Position numbers and translations under genes: made by a program. This document shows, one piece after another, positions 1 through 7,103 of a stretch of DNA of 11,696 nt (the stretch's first letter is position 1; every line of letters starts with the position of its first letter). The notes beneath the pieces are model-generated. The model was not told where the DNA came from and did not search any database. It worked only from the letters and a program-made list of their open reading frames with translations. This DNA is from UBA9410 sp036123635 (GTDB lineage Bacteria > Actinomycetota > Acidimicrobiia > Acidimicrobiales > MedAcidi-G1): contig JAZADL010000178.1 in the NCBI GenBank assembly GCA_036123635.1, forward strand, positions 1 to 11,696, written 5' to 3'.

Positions 1-2051
1 GGCGGCTTTGGAGGTTGGGCATGAGGGACCAGGTGGCTGCCGGCACCTTCCACTCGGTGGCTTACGCCCAGTTGCGCAACCTGTGGCGAGAAAACGGCCA
101 ACGGGAACCAGAACTGCTGGTCCGCAAAATGGCCCTGGTAGTCCCACTGCTCCCCCGCGATCACCGGGCCACCGCCGCCCTAGACGTGGTGGCTGAGATC
201 GAGTGGGCCAAGGCCCGGCGTATCCGACCGGAGGCCTACCCGGACGCTGCCGAAGCCGCCGAGCGGAACCTCCCCCTGCCACCGCCCACTGTGGCTCGGA
301 TCTTTCGGGAGTACGAGGAGGTAAAAGATAAGAGACGGATGGTCGACTTCGATGACCTGCTCGACCAGTGTCGTCGAGCCCTAGCCACTGACAAGCGATT
401 TGCCGATGCCCAACGGTGGCGGTTCCGCCACCTGTACGTGGACGAGTTCCAGGACGTGAACCCGCTCCAGTTCCAGCTTCTCGACGCCTGGCTGGACGGT
501 CGACCTGACCTCTGTGTGGTGGGTGATCCCGACCAGGCCATCTACGGGTGGAACGGCGCCGACGCCGACCACCTGCGCCGGTTCCCGGTCCACTTTCCCG
601 GGGCGACGGTACTGAACCTGCGCCAGAACTACCGCAGCACGCCGCAGATCCTGTGCACCGCGGCTGCTGTCCTGGGCGGACGCGACCCGATGCTGGCAAA
701 CCGCGACCGGGGTCCCGACCCGGTGGTGGAACGCCACCCCGACCACGAGGCCGAGGCCCTCGCCGTAGCCCGACGCATCCGCGAGTTACGGGGTCCGGAC
801 GGTCGCTGGTCCGACCATGCCGTGCTAATGCGCACTAACGCCCAGGCCGAGCCGTTGGTGTCCGCTCTCCAGGCGGCTGACATCCCAGTCCGGACCCGGG
901 CTGGGAGCGGCCTGTTGGACCGACCTGACGTGAAAGCACAACTAGCCGCCCTTGGTCGCAGCGACCGCCCTCTGGCCGACCGGATGGCCGACCTGAGCGC
1001 CGTCGGCGACGGAGCGAATGATGATGGGGAGGACGGCGGAGATACCGAGAGGCAGGCGGCCTTCGCTGAACTCCAGCGCTTGGCCGAGGAGTTCCAGGCC
1101 CTGGACCCGTCGGGCACGGCCCGGGGCTTTGTCGCATGGACCCAATCGCAGGCCCGGGCGACTTTCGACGATTCGGCGGACGCCGTCGAGGTTTCCACCT
1201 TCCACGCCGCTAAGGGGCTGGAGTGGTCGACTGTCCACCTGACCGGCCTCGAGTTGGGTCTGGTGCCTATCGCCCACGCCCAGACCAAGGAGGCCCGGGC
1301 CGAGGAACGACGTCTCCTCTACGTGGCCCTCACCCGGGCCGAGGACCGTCTCTTCTGCTCATGGGCCGCCCAGCGCACCTTCGGAACCCGTACCTCGGCC
1401 AGGAAGCCGTCGTTCTGGCTCGAGGACGTGGAGGCAGCCATCGCCGGGCTGGATCGTCCGGTCGGGCGAGCCGAGGGAGTGCGTCGGGTGACCGAGATCC
1501 GACGGCGGACCGGTCGGGCCAACCTCCCCGACCATCCCGTAGTGGACGCTCTGCGTCAATACCGGTCTACGGCCGCCCAAGCGGCCGACGTTCCCGCTTA
1601 CGTGGTGTTTACTGACGCCACACTGGCCAACCTAGTGTCCGTCTGGCCTACCACGACCGCCGAGTTGCTCGACGTCTCCGGGATTGGACCGACCAAGGCC
1701 GACCGGCATGGGGAGGCCCTCCTGGCCCTGTTGGTCGCTCACGACCGGCCGGACCTGCCCGGGTCCGACGACCCGGCCCCACCGACCGTGGTCGCGGTTC
1801 GCTCGTTCGACCCGGATGCCGCCGAACGATCGGAGGGGCCCGTCCACGACGCCCTGCGCACCTGGCGGCTGGAGGCCTCCCGAAAGGCTGGGGTTCCTGT
1901 CTACCGGGTTCTGACCAACCGGGCCCTAGACGCCCTCGTGGAACTCCAGCCAGTGGACGTCGATGAACTGCTGGCCGTCCCGGGAATTGGCCCCCGAACG
2001 GTGGAGGCCTACGGCGATGCGATTCTGGCCGTGCTGGCCGCTACCGGTTGA
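1..2051 (+). CDS. UvrD2-like superfamily 1 DNA helicase with tandem C-terminal HRDC domains (5' partial)
   Basis: ATP-dependent 3'-5' DNA helicase of the UvrD/PcrA/Rep family, probably acting in repair or replication restart. The reading frame is open to the left edge, so the Q motif and Walker A are missing. What remains starts just before motif Ib (TFHS). Numbering from the TTG at nt 15: motif II DEFQD at 143-147, motif III GDPDQAIYGW from 170, motif IV QNYRS from 204, motif V STFHAAKGLEW from 394, motif VI with RLLYVALTRA ending near 442. An acidic Asp/Gly-rich insert lies near 330-347. The C-terminus holds two HRDC domains, about 506-576 and 608-675, each with a G-I-G-P turn. The only cysteine after motif VI is in FCSW near 448, so the tetracysteine module known from mycobacterial UvrD2 is absent. 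The gene ends 28 nt from the convergent xth stop. Helicase identity is firm; UvrD2 orthology is inferred from the HRDC domains. Confidence 0.93.
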   Translation, partial: RLWRLGMRDQVAAGTFHSVAYAQLRNLWRENGQREPELLVRKMALVVPLLPRDHRATAALDVVAEIEWAKARRIRPEAYPDAAEAAERNLPLPPPTVARIFREYEEVKDKRRMVDFDDLLDQCRRALATDKRFADAQRWRFRHLYVDEFQDVNPLQFQLLDAWLDGRPDLCVVGDPDQAIYGWNGADADHLRRFPVHFPGATVLNLRQNYRSTPQILCTAAAVLGGRDPMLANRDRGPDPVVERHPDHEAEALAVARRIRELRGPDGRWSDHAVLMRTNAQAEPLVSALQAADIPVRTRAGSGLLDRPDVKAQLAALGRSDRPLADRMADLSAVGDGANDDGEDGGDTERQAAFAELQRLAEEFQALDPSGTARGFVAWTQSQARATFDDSADAVEVSTFHAAKGLEWSTVHLTGLELGLVPIAHAQTKEARAEERRLLYVALTRAEDRLFCSWAAQRTFGTRTSARKPSFWLEDVEAAIAGLDRPVGRAEGVRRVTEIRRRTGRANLPDHPVVDALRQYRSTAAQAADVPAYVVFTDATLANLVSVWPTTTAELLDVSGIGPTKADRHGEALLALLVAHDRPDLPGSDDPAPPTVVAVRSFDPDAAERSEGPVHDALRTWRLEASRKAGVPVYRVLTNRALDALVELQPVDVDELLAVPGIGPRTVEAYGDAILAVLAATG

Positions 2052-2079
2052 ACGGCCGCCGACACTCAGCGCGTGGTGA

Positions 2080-2862
2080 TCAGACCAGGGTAAATTCGGC
2101 CACTACCGGTGCGTGGTCGCTGGGCTTCTCGCCCTTGCGCTCGTTGCGATCCACTACTACGAAGTCCAGCGCCGTGACAGCTGGCGCTGAGGCGTAAACC
2201 AGGTCGATCCTCATCCCCATGCGCTTGTAGAACGCCCCACCCCGGTAGTCCCACCAGGAGTGCAGGCCATCCCCGTCGAACCGCTCGCGGAACACGTCGG
2301 TAAACCCGAGGGCCACCAGCCGGGCCAGGGCGTCCCGCTCGGGCACCGTCACGTGGGTCATCCCCTCCAGGGCCGCCGGATCCCAGACGTCCCGGTCGTC
2401 GGGAGCCACGTTGAAGTCACCCACCACCACTACGGGCTGGTCGGCAGGGTCGGTGTTGGCAGCCAGGTCATCGTGCAGACGCCCCAGCCAGTCCAACTTG
2501 TAGCGGTAGTGGTCGTGGTCGACCTCTCGCCCGTTGGGTACGTAGCAGCTCGCCACCCGTACGCCGCCGCATGTCGCCCAGAGGATTCGGGCATCCGGAT
2601 CGGAATCTGCCCGGCCATCGGCGAACCCCGAACGCACGTCGGCTAGCCCGACCCGGGAGATCACAGCCACACCATTCCACTGTCCCTCGCCGTGGTGGGC
2701 CGATTCATAGCCCAACGCCTCAAACCGCTCGTGAGGGAACGCAGGGTCAGCCATCTTGGTCTCCTGAAGGCAGAGGACGTCTGGTCCTACGGCCCGGATC
2801 CAGGCCTCGACACGGTCGATGCGGGCCTTCAGCGAGTTGACGTTCCAGGTGACGATGCGCAT
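2080..2862 (-). CDS. xth: Exodeoxyribonuclease III / AP endonuclease
   Basis: Mg-dependent 3'-5' double-strand DNA exonuclease and class II AP endonuclease of base-excision repair, of the endonuclease/exonuclease/phosphatase fold. The 260-residue length fits the family (E. coli enzyme about 268). Visible active-site residues are N7 in TWNVNS, E34 in CLQETK, Y107 in CYVPNG, D149 and N151 in VGDFNVAP, D220 in RIDLVY, and D249-H250 in SDHAPV near the end. All the catalytic positions I looked for are present, so it should be active. The ATG start is supported by the N-terminal MRIVTWNVNS signature. The gene lies 17 nt downstream of the HAD hydrolase stop on the same strand. A TACCGT hexamer sits in that gap 7 nt before the ATG, so it may have its own leaderless promoter besides any read-through. 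Confidence 0.97.
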   Translation of the reverse strand: MRIVTWNVNSLKARIDRVEAWIRAVGPDVLCLQETKMADPAFPHERFEALGYESAHHGEGQWNGVAVISRVGLADVRSGFADGRADSDPDARILWATCGGVRVASCYVPNGREVDHDHYRYKLDWLGRLHDDLAANTDPADQPVVVVGDFNVAPDDRDVWDPAALEGMTHVTVPERDALARLVALGFTDVFRERFDGDGLHSWWDYRGGAFYKRMGMRIDLVYASAPAVTALDFVVVDRNERKGEKPSDHAPVVAEFTLV

Positions 2863-2869
2863 CGGAGCG

Positions 2870-2875
2870 ACGGTA
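2870..2875 (-). promoter_or_regulatory. Putative -10 element for xth (leaderless)
   Basis: On the minus strand the hexamer TACCGT matches the actinobacterial TANNNT -10 consensus and is followed by 7 nt and then the xth ATG. Transcription would begin at or next to the start codon. No convincing -35 hexamer is seen at 16-18 nt. The same hexamer and spacing occur before the YdjC-family gene at 10515. Confidence 0.5.
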
Positions 2876-2879
2876 GCGG

Positions 2880-3524
2880 TCAGCCGAGCGGGAAGCCGAC
2901 GATCGCCTCGAGTTCGGCGATGGCCTCCTCCGGGTCCACAACTTTGATCGTGGTCATCCCCATGGCTCGGGCTGGCTTGAGGTTGATGCCGAGGTCATCA
3001 AGGAAGACGCATGCAGCGGGTTCTACTCCCAGGCGTTCGCAGGCGATCTCGTAGATCCGCGGCTCAGGCTTGCGGCAGCCCTCGACGCTCGACTGGATCA
3101 GCTCGTCGAACAGGCTGACTACCTCTAGGACGTCCTCGGAGAACGGTTGAGAGCCGATTGGAGTGATGTTGTTGGTCAGCATCCCGGTCCTGAGTCGGTC
3201 GGCGCACCGCCGGAGGGCCTCCACCATGGTCGGACGCAACGTCCCGTGGAGCCCTTCCATGATCCGGGTGGCATCCACGATGTAACCCTGGGCAGCAGCC
3301 TCGTCCTCGAATAGTCGTCCGAACTCGTTGGCGTCGACCTGTCGACGCTCGAATCGGGCCCAGGCGTTGTCGTCTGGGTTGGTCGAGTTGATACGCCGCA
3401 CGGTCCCCGGCGGGAGGCCCACCTCAGCCTCGTAGGCGGCGAAGGCGTCGAATGGGCTGGTGAGGATGACACCGCCGAAGTCGAAGAGCACGACCTCGAT
3501 GTCGGTCAACGGGGGTGGGAGCAC
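2880..3524 (-). CDS. HAD-superfamily hydrolase (subfamily IA-like)
   Basis: Haloacid-dehalogenase-like hydrolase, probably a phosphatase; the substrate is unknown. With the chosen GTG start it has 214 residues. Motif I is VLFDFGGV near the N-terminus, motif II is MLTNN, motif III is the lysine in CRKPEPRIYE, and motif IV is VFLDDLGINLKPA. Motif I has D-F-G instead of D-x-D: the nucleophile Asp is kept and the usual general-acid Asp is Gly. This variant is common in YihX-like and ACAD10-like HAD proteins. The frame stays open upstream, with an ATG at 3560 and another at 3614, but the latter would run into ettA. I chose GTG 3524 because TACGCT lies 6 nt before it and the protein then starts just ahead of motif I; TTG 3509 is also possible. 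Its stop is 17 nt before xth, so the two may be cotranscribed. Its divergent neighbour is ettA. Confidence 0.88.
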   Translation of the reverse strand: MLPPPLTDIEVVLFDFGGVILTSPFDAFAAYEAEVGLPPGTVRRINSTNPDDNAWARFERRQVDANEFGRLFEDEAAAQGYIVDATRIMEGLHGTLRPTMVEALRRCADRLRTGMLTNNITPIGSQPFSEDVLEVVSLFDELIQSSVEGCRKPEPRIYEIACERLGVEPAACVFLDDLGINLKPARAMGMTTIKVVDPEEAIAELEAIVGFPLG

Positions 3525-3530
3525 TGGGAG

Positions 3531-3536
3531 AGCGTA
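3531..3536 (-). promoter_or_regulatory. Putative -10 element for the HAD hydrolase gene (leaderless)
   Basis: TACGCT on the minus strand fits TANNNT and ends 6 nt before the GTG at 3524. It supports that start over the upstream ATG at 3560 and places a promoter in the 64-nt divergent gap with ettA. No clear -35 is seen. Confidence 0.45.
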
Positions 3537-3574
3537 GGGACCGACCGGCCACGGGGCCATGCCGGGACCGCCGG

Positions 3575-3580
3575 TAGCCT
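3575..3580 (+). promoter_or_regulatory. Putative -10 element for ettA (leaderless)
   Basis: TAGCCT fits TANNNT and ends 8 nt before the ATG at 3589. That ATG also gives the conserved EttA N-terminus. The hexamer lies downstream of the in-frame ATG at 3559, so use of this promoter would exclude that upstream start. No clear -35 is seen, and no Shine-Dalgarno precedes the ATG. Confidence 0.45.
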
Positions 3581-3588
3581 CGGCGCCC

Positions 3589-5286
3589 ATGGGGGCCCAG
3601 TTCATCTTCACCATGCACCGGGTGGGTCGGTTCTATCCGCCGGACCGGGACGTGCTCTCCGATATCACGCTGGCCTTCTACCCTGGGGCCAAGATCGGCG
3701 TCCTGGGAGCCAACGGGGCTGGCAAGTCGTCGTTGCTGCGGGTCATGGCCGGAGTAGACGATGGGTTCACCGGCGAGGCCCGGCTGACCGAGGGGTTCAC
3801 CGTGGGACTCCTGGAACAGGAACCGAAGTTGGACGTAGACAAGGACGTGCTGGGCAACGTCATGTCCGGGGTGGGTGAGGTGGCGGGCCTGCTGGCCCGC
3901 TACGAGGAGGTTTTAGCCGGGTGGGGTGATCCCGATGCCGACTACGACAAGTTGGGCGTCGACCAGGCCGAACTGGAGAAGAAGATCGAGGCAGCTGGCG
4001 CCTGGGACCTCCAGCGAACGATCGAGATCGCCATGGATGCCCTCCGCCTACCACCTGGTGAGGCCGACGTGGCCACCCTGTCCGGTGGCGAACACCGACG
4101 GGTGGCGCTGTGCCGGCTTCTGCTGTCCCGCCCCGACCTGCTGCTGCTGGACGAGCCCACCAACCACTTGGACGCCGAATCGGTGGCATGGCTGGAACGC
4201 ACCCTGCGCGACTACCACGGCACCGTGGTGGCCATCACCCATGACCGGTACTTCCTGGACAACGTGGCCGGGTGGATCCTGGAGCTGGACCGGGGGAAAG
4301 GCATCCCCTACGAGGGCAACTACTCGGGCTGGCTGGAACAGAAATCGGCCCGTCTGGCCGCTGAGAACCGGGAGGACTCGGCCCGCCGACGCACCCTGGA
4401 ACGCGAGCTGGAATGGGTGCGGATGGCCCCCCGGGCACGCCAAGCCAAGGGTAAGGCCCGCCTTTCGGCCTACGAGCGTCTCGTAGCCGAGGCAGCCGAT
4501 ACCGAGAGTCGGGCCCGGGAACTCCAGATCGACATCCCGGCTAACCAGCGGCTGGGGGACCAGGTGATCGAGGTCGTGAACCTGTCCAAGGGGTTTGGTG
4601 ACCGCCTGCTCATCGACGACCTCTCGTTCTCCCTGCCTCCGGCCGGAATCGTCGGCGTGATCGGAGGTAACGGCGCCGGGAAGACCACGCTGTTCCGGAT
4701 GCTCACTGCTACAGCCGACGGCACGGCCGTCGGGGACACGGCGCCCGATACCGGTGAAATCCGGATCGGTCCGACGGTAGAGATGGGCTACGTCGACCAG
4801 TCTCGCGAGAGTCTGGATCCGGACCGGACCGTCTACCAGGAGATCACCGACGACCGGGAGTTCATCGAGGTGGGTCGCCGGGAGGTGAACGGTCGGGCCT
4901 ATGTGGCGTCGTTCAACTTCAAGGGCGCCGACCAGCAGAAACGAGTCGGAGATCTGTCGGGCGGCGAGCGCAACAGAGTGCACCTGGCCAAGGTGCTTCG
5001 CAGCGGAGCCAACGTGCTGCTGCTCGACGAGCCGACCAACGACCTGGACGTCGACACTCTGCGGGCTCTGGAGGCGGGTCTGGACGCTTACGCTGGGTGC
5101 GCCGTGGTGATCAGCCATGACCGGTGGTTCTTGGACCGGGTGGCCACCCATGTTCTGGCCTTCGAGGGTGACTCCCAGGTGCGGTGGTTCGAGGGGAATT
5201 TCACCCAGTACGAGGCCTACCGGAGGGACGAGTTGGGCCTGGACGACCAACCCCACCGCATGAAGTACAGGCCGCTGGTCCGATGA
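3589..5286 (+). CDS. ettA: Energy-dependent translational throttle protein EttA (ABC-F ATPase)
   Basis: Soluble ABC-F protein with two nucleotide-binding domains. In E. coli, EttA binds the ribosomal E site and gates entry into elongation according to the ATP/ADP ratio. The 565 residues are close to the family norm of about 555. NBD1 has Walker A GANGAGKS at 40-47, signature LSGGE at 164-168, Walker B with D188-E189, and a THDR switch motif. NBD2 has Walker A GGNGAGKT at 359-366, signature LSGGE from 456, Walker B with D480-E481, and a SHDR switch. The N-terminus MGAQFIFTMHRVGRF and a C-terminus ending PHRMKYRPLVR match EttA, which decides the ATG at 3589 over 3559. A short insert (about 8 residues, TADGTAVGD region) follows Walker A of NBD2 compared with my memory of the E. 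coli protein. It is the first gene of a plus-strand unit, and its TGA overlaps the next ATG. Confidence 0.96.
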   Translation: MGAQFIFTMHRVGRFYPPDRDVLSDITLAFYPGAKIGVLGANGAGKSSLLRVMAGVDDGFTGEARLTEGFTVGLLEQEPKLDVDKDVLGNVMSGVGEVAGLLARYEEVLAGWGDPDADYDKLGVDQAELEKKIEAAGAWDLQRTIEIAMDALRLPPGEADVATLSGGEHRRVALCRLLLSRPDLLLLDEPTNHLDAESVAWLERTLRDYHGTVVAITHDRYFLDNVAGWILELDRGKGIPYEGNYSGWLEQKSARLAAENREDSARRRTLERELEWVRMAPRARQAKGKARLSAYERLVAEAADTESRARELQIDIPANQRLGDQVIEVVNLSKGFGDRLLIDDLSFSLPPAGIVGVIGGNGAGKTTLFRMLTATADGTAVGDTAPDTGEIRIGPTVEMGYVDQSRESLDPDRTVYQEITDDREFIEVGRREVNGRAYVASFNFKGADQQKRVGDLSGGERNRVHLAKVLRSGANVLLLDEPTNDLDVDTLRALEAGLDAYAGCAVVISHDRWFLDRVATHVLAFEGDSQVRWFEGNFTQYEAYRRDELGLDDQPHRMKYRPLVR

Positions 5287-5630
5287 GCGCCGCCGATGCC
5301 CGCACCCGGCTCCTAACCCCGAGAACCCTGCGGGGGGCGGCCCTGCTGCTGTGTGCTACCGGCATCGTGGGGATGATCGTCACCTCGATTGCCGACGAGG
5401 TTGGGGCGGCCATCACCTTCGGGTTTATCGGGGCAACCGGGGCCTTTGTCCTGCTGCTAGTCGGCGTCCTGGTACCTGCCGTGGAGTCCGCCGCCTCGTG
5501 GGACGAAGAGCGTGCCGCTGCGGTCGAGGATGCGGTCCAGCGTCTGGTGGCTGCCGGTGCCGACGAGGAGGACCTGCGGTCCACCATCACCGCGGCTATC
5601 CATCTGGGTCAACGGTCGGCCGGGGACTGA
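5283..5630 (+). CDS. Small two-helix membrane protein, function unknown
   Basis: A 115-residue protein that I do not recognise. Its ATG overlaps the ettA stop as ATGA, so translation is probably coupled to ettA. After a short basic N-terminus (three Arg within residues 7-17) come two hydrophobic, Gly/Ala-rich segments, about 18-36 and 43-64, joined by a short acidic turn (A-D-E). The likely topology is a hairpin with both ends in the cytoplasm. The tail from about 68 is acidic and amphipathic (SWDEERAAAVEDAVQRL, then GADEEDLRSTI) and looks helical. No signal-peptidase site or enzymatic motif is seen. The frame continues upstream inside ettA to 5184, but that part is an ettA shadow. Coupling to a translation factor is suggestive but does not define a function. 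Confidence 0.8.
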   Translation: MSAADARTRLLTPRTLRGAALLLCATGIVGMIVTSIADEVGAAITFGFIGATGAFVLLLVGVLVPAVESAASWDEERAAAVEDAVQRLVAAGADEEDLRSTITAAIHLGQRSAGD

Positions 5631-5641
5631 TCCGTTCCGGT

Positions 5642-6406
5642 ATGGCGATGCCCGACGACCACGCCCTGGCCGCTGACCTGGCTACCCGGGCCGGTGTCCT
5701 CCTCATGGAGGTCCGGGGGCGTCTGGCCGCCGGGGATACCTCCTCGGAGGCCCTGAAGCGGGAGGGCGACCAGCGGTCTCACGAGTTTCTGATGGACGCC
5801 CTGGCTAGACATCGCCCGCAGGACGCCGTGCTGTCTGAGGAGGGTGCGGCAGCCGCCGTCCATCCCGACCGGACCGGGACGTCGCGGGTCTGGATCGTGG
5901 ACCCGGTGGACGGGACGAGGGAGTACGGCGATCCGTCCCGTACCGACTGGGCGGTCCACGTGGCCCTAGCCGAAGACGGCCGTCCAACGGCCGGAGCGGT
6001 GGCGCTCCCGGCGCTTGACCTCACGCTGTCCACCATGTCCCTGCCAAACCCCAGGGACCTCCCGTCGATCCCCGACCGCCCCCGGGTGGTGGTCAGCCGG
6101 TCCCGTCCTCCGGCTGAGGCGGTGAACGTGTGCAACGCCCTAGGTGGGGTGGTGGTGGAGTTGGGCTCGGCTGGGGCCAAGGCCATGGCGGTGGTGCGAG
6201 GCGAGGCCGAGGCTTATGTCCACTCCGGTGGCCAGTACGAGTGGGACAGCTGCGCGCCGGTGGCCGTGGCGATCTCCGCCGGCTTGCACACCTCAAGGAT
6301 TGACGGCACGCCGCTGCGCTACAACTCCACCAACCCGTACCTCCCCGACCTGGTGATCTGCCGGGTCGAGTTGGCCGAAGCGGTGCTGGCCGCCCTGGCG
6401 GGTTGA
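5642..6406 (+). CDS. CysQ-like 3'(2'),5'-bisphosphate nucleotidase / inositol monophosphatase family
   Basis: Mg-dependent, lithium-sensitive-type phosphatase of the IMPase/CysQ fold, 254 residues, cytoplasmic. The likely substrate is 3'-phosphoadenosine 5'-phosphate from sulfate assimilation or phosphopantetheinyl transfer. The mycobacterial relative (Rv2131c) also acts on inositol phosphate and fructose bisphosphate, so specificity is open. Metal-site residues are visible: E66-E67 in LSEEG, D87 and D90 in VDPVDGTREY, and D202 in YEWDSCAP. The DPxDGTREY form favours CysQ over plain IMPase. The start is ATG 5642 or the second ATG at 5648; neither has a strong Shine-Dalgarno. The frame runs further upstream but overlaps the membrane-protein gene. 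It begins 11 nt after that gene and ends 3 nt before nucS, so it is probably cotranscribed with both. Confidence 0.92.
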   Translation: MAMPDDHALAADLATRAGVLLMEVRGRLAAGDTSSEALKREGDQRSHEFLMDALARHRPQDAVLSEEGAAAAVHPDRTGTSRVWIVDPVDGTREYGDPSRTDWAVHVALAEDGRPTAGAVALPALDLTLSTMSLPNPRDLPSIPDRPRVVVSRSRPPAEAVNVCNALGGVVVELGSAGAKAMAVVRGEAEAYVHSGGQYEWDSCAPVAVAISAGLHTSRIDGTPLRYNSTNPYLPDLVICRVELAEAVLAALAG

Positions 6407-6409
6407 CCG

Positions 6410-7093
6410 ATGCGCCTGGTTATCGCCCGCTGCACCGTCAATTACGACGGCCGGCTGACCGCTCACCTGCCCGAGGCAGTCCGACTCCTGATGGTCAAAG
6501 CCGACGGCTGCGTGGCCATCCACGCTGACGGCGGGGCCTATAAGCCGTTGAACTGGATGAACTCCCCCAACACCCTGACCGTGGACGATGACCCGGAGCC
6601 CGATGACGCCCGGGCGATCTGGACGGTCCGCAATCCAGGGGGCGAGACGCTGATTATTACCCTCCACGAGGTTCTGTCCGACAAGACCCACGAGATGGGC
6701 CTCGACCCCGGCCTACAGAAGGACGGCGTAGAGGCCCACCTCCAGGAGTTGCTGGCCGCCGACCCGACGGCCATCCTCGACGGCCTGCGCCTTGTCCGGC
6801 GGGAGTACCCCACCGACATCGGGCCGGTGGACCTGCTCTGTCGCGATGCCCAAGGCGAGGCGGTAGCCATCGAGGTAAAGCGTCGGGGCGAGATCGACGG
6901 CGTGGAGCAACTCACCCGCTACCTCGAGTTCCTGAATCGGGACCCCTTGCTGCGTCCCGTACGAGGGGTGTTCGTGGCCCAGGAGATCCGACCGCAGGCC
7001 CGAGTCCTCGCCGAGGATCGGGGTATCGGCTGCATGGTCGTGGACTACGACAACCTGAGGGGCGTTGAGTCCAACGAGTTGAAGCTCTTCTGA
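6410..7093 (+). CDS. nucS: Mismatch-specific endonuclease NucS/EndoMS
   Basis: Endonuclease that cuts both strands at mismatches and provides non-canonical mismatch repair in most Actinobacteria and some archaea, which lack MutS/MutL. The 227 residues match the family. The N-terminal half (MRLVIARCTVNYDGRL, then W49-M50-N51 after a Lys-Pro-Leu-Asn run) is the dimerisation/DNA-binding domain. The C-terminal RecB-like nuclease domain shows D141 (GPVDLLC), E155-V156-K157 (IEVKRRG) and Q167 (VEQLTRYLE), the expected catalytic set. The protein ends in ELKLF, which resembles a terminal sliding-clamp-binding peptide; C-terminal beta-clamp interaction has been reported for corynebacterial EndoMS. The ATG lies 3 nt after the cysQ-like stop with only a weak upstream GGCGGG, which suggests translational coupling. 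No frameshift or truncation is seen. Confidence 0.97.
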   Translation: MRLVIARCTVNYDGRLTAHLPEAVRLLMVKADGCVAIHADGGAYKPLNWMNSPNTLTVDDDPEPDDARAIWTVRNPGGETLIITLHEVLSDKTHEMGLDPGLQKDGVEAHLQELLAADPTAILDGLRLVRREYPTDIGPVDLLCRDAQGEAVAIEVKRRGEIDGVEQLTRYLEFLNRDPLLRPVRGVFVAQEIRPQARVLAEDRGIGCMVVDYDNLRGVESNELKLF

Positions 7094-7095
7094 GG
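7092..7095 (+). promoter_or_regulatory. Ribosome binding site for the GGR-family reductase
   Basis: GAGG overlaps the nucS stop codon and lies 8 nt before the GTG at 7104, a normal Shine-Dalgarno distance. It supports the GTG start and fits an internal operon gene, unlike the transcription-unit-leading genes here that lack such a site. Confidence 0.5.
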
Positions 7096-7103
7096 ATCGC
7101 AGG

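Noticed and set aside
629..1288. A 219-codon minus-strand frame opposite the helicase gene.
   Set aside because: It is opposite conserved helicase motifs IV-V. Composition (Ser/Arg/Ala-rich) is typical of an antisense shadow.
3559..3588. Upstream in-frame ATG that would add ten residues to EttA.
   Set aside because: The family N-terminus begins at the ATG at 3589 (MGAQFIFTMHRV), and a -10-like hexamer lies between the two ATGs.
4048..5256. A 402-codon open frame on the minus strand opposite ettA.
   Set aside because: It lies wholly opposite a clear ABC-F gene. High-GC coding DNA produces long antisense frames, and the translation (rich in Val, Gly, His, Gln, with no recognisable domain) shows no family resemblance.
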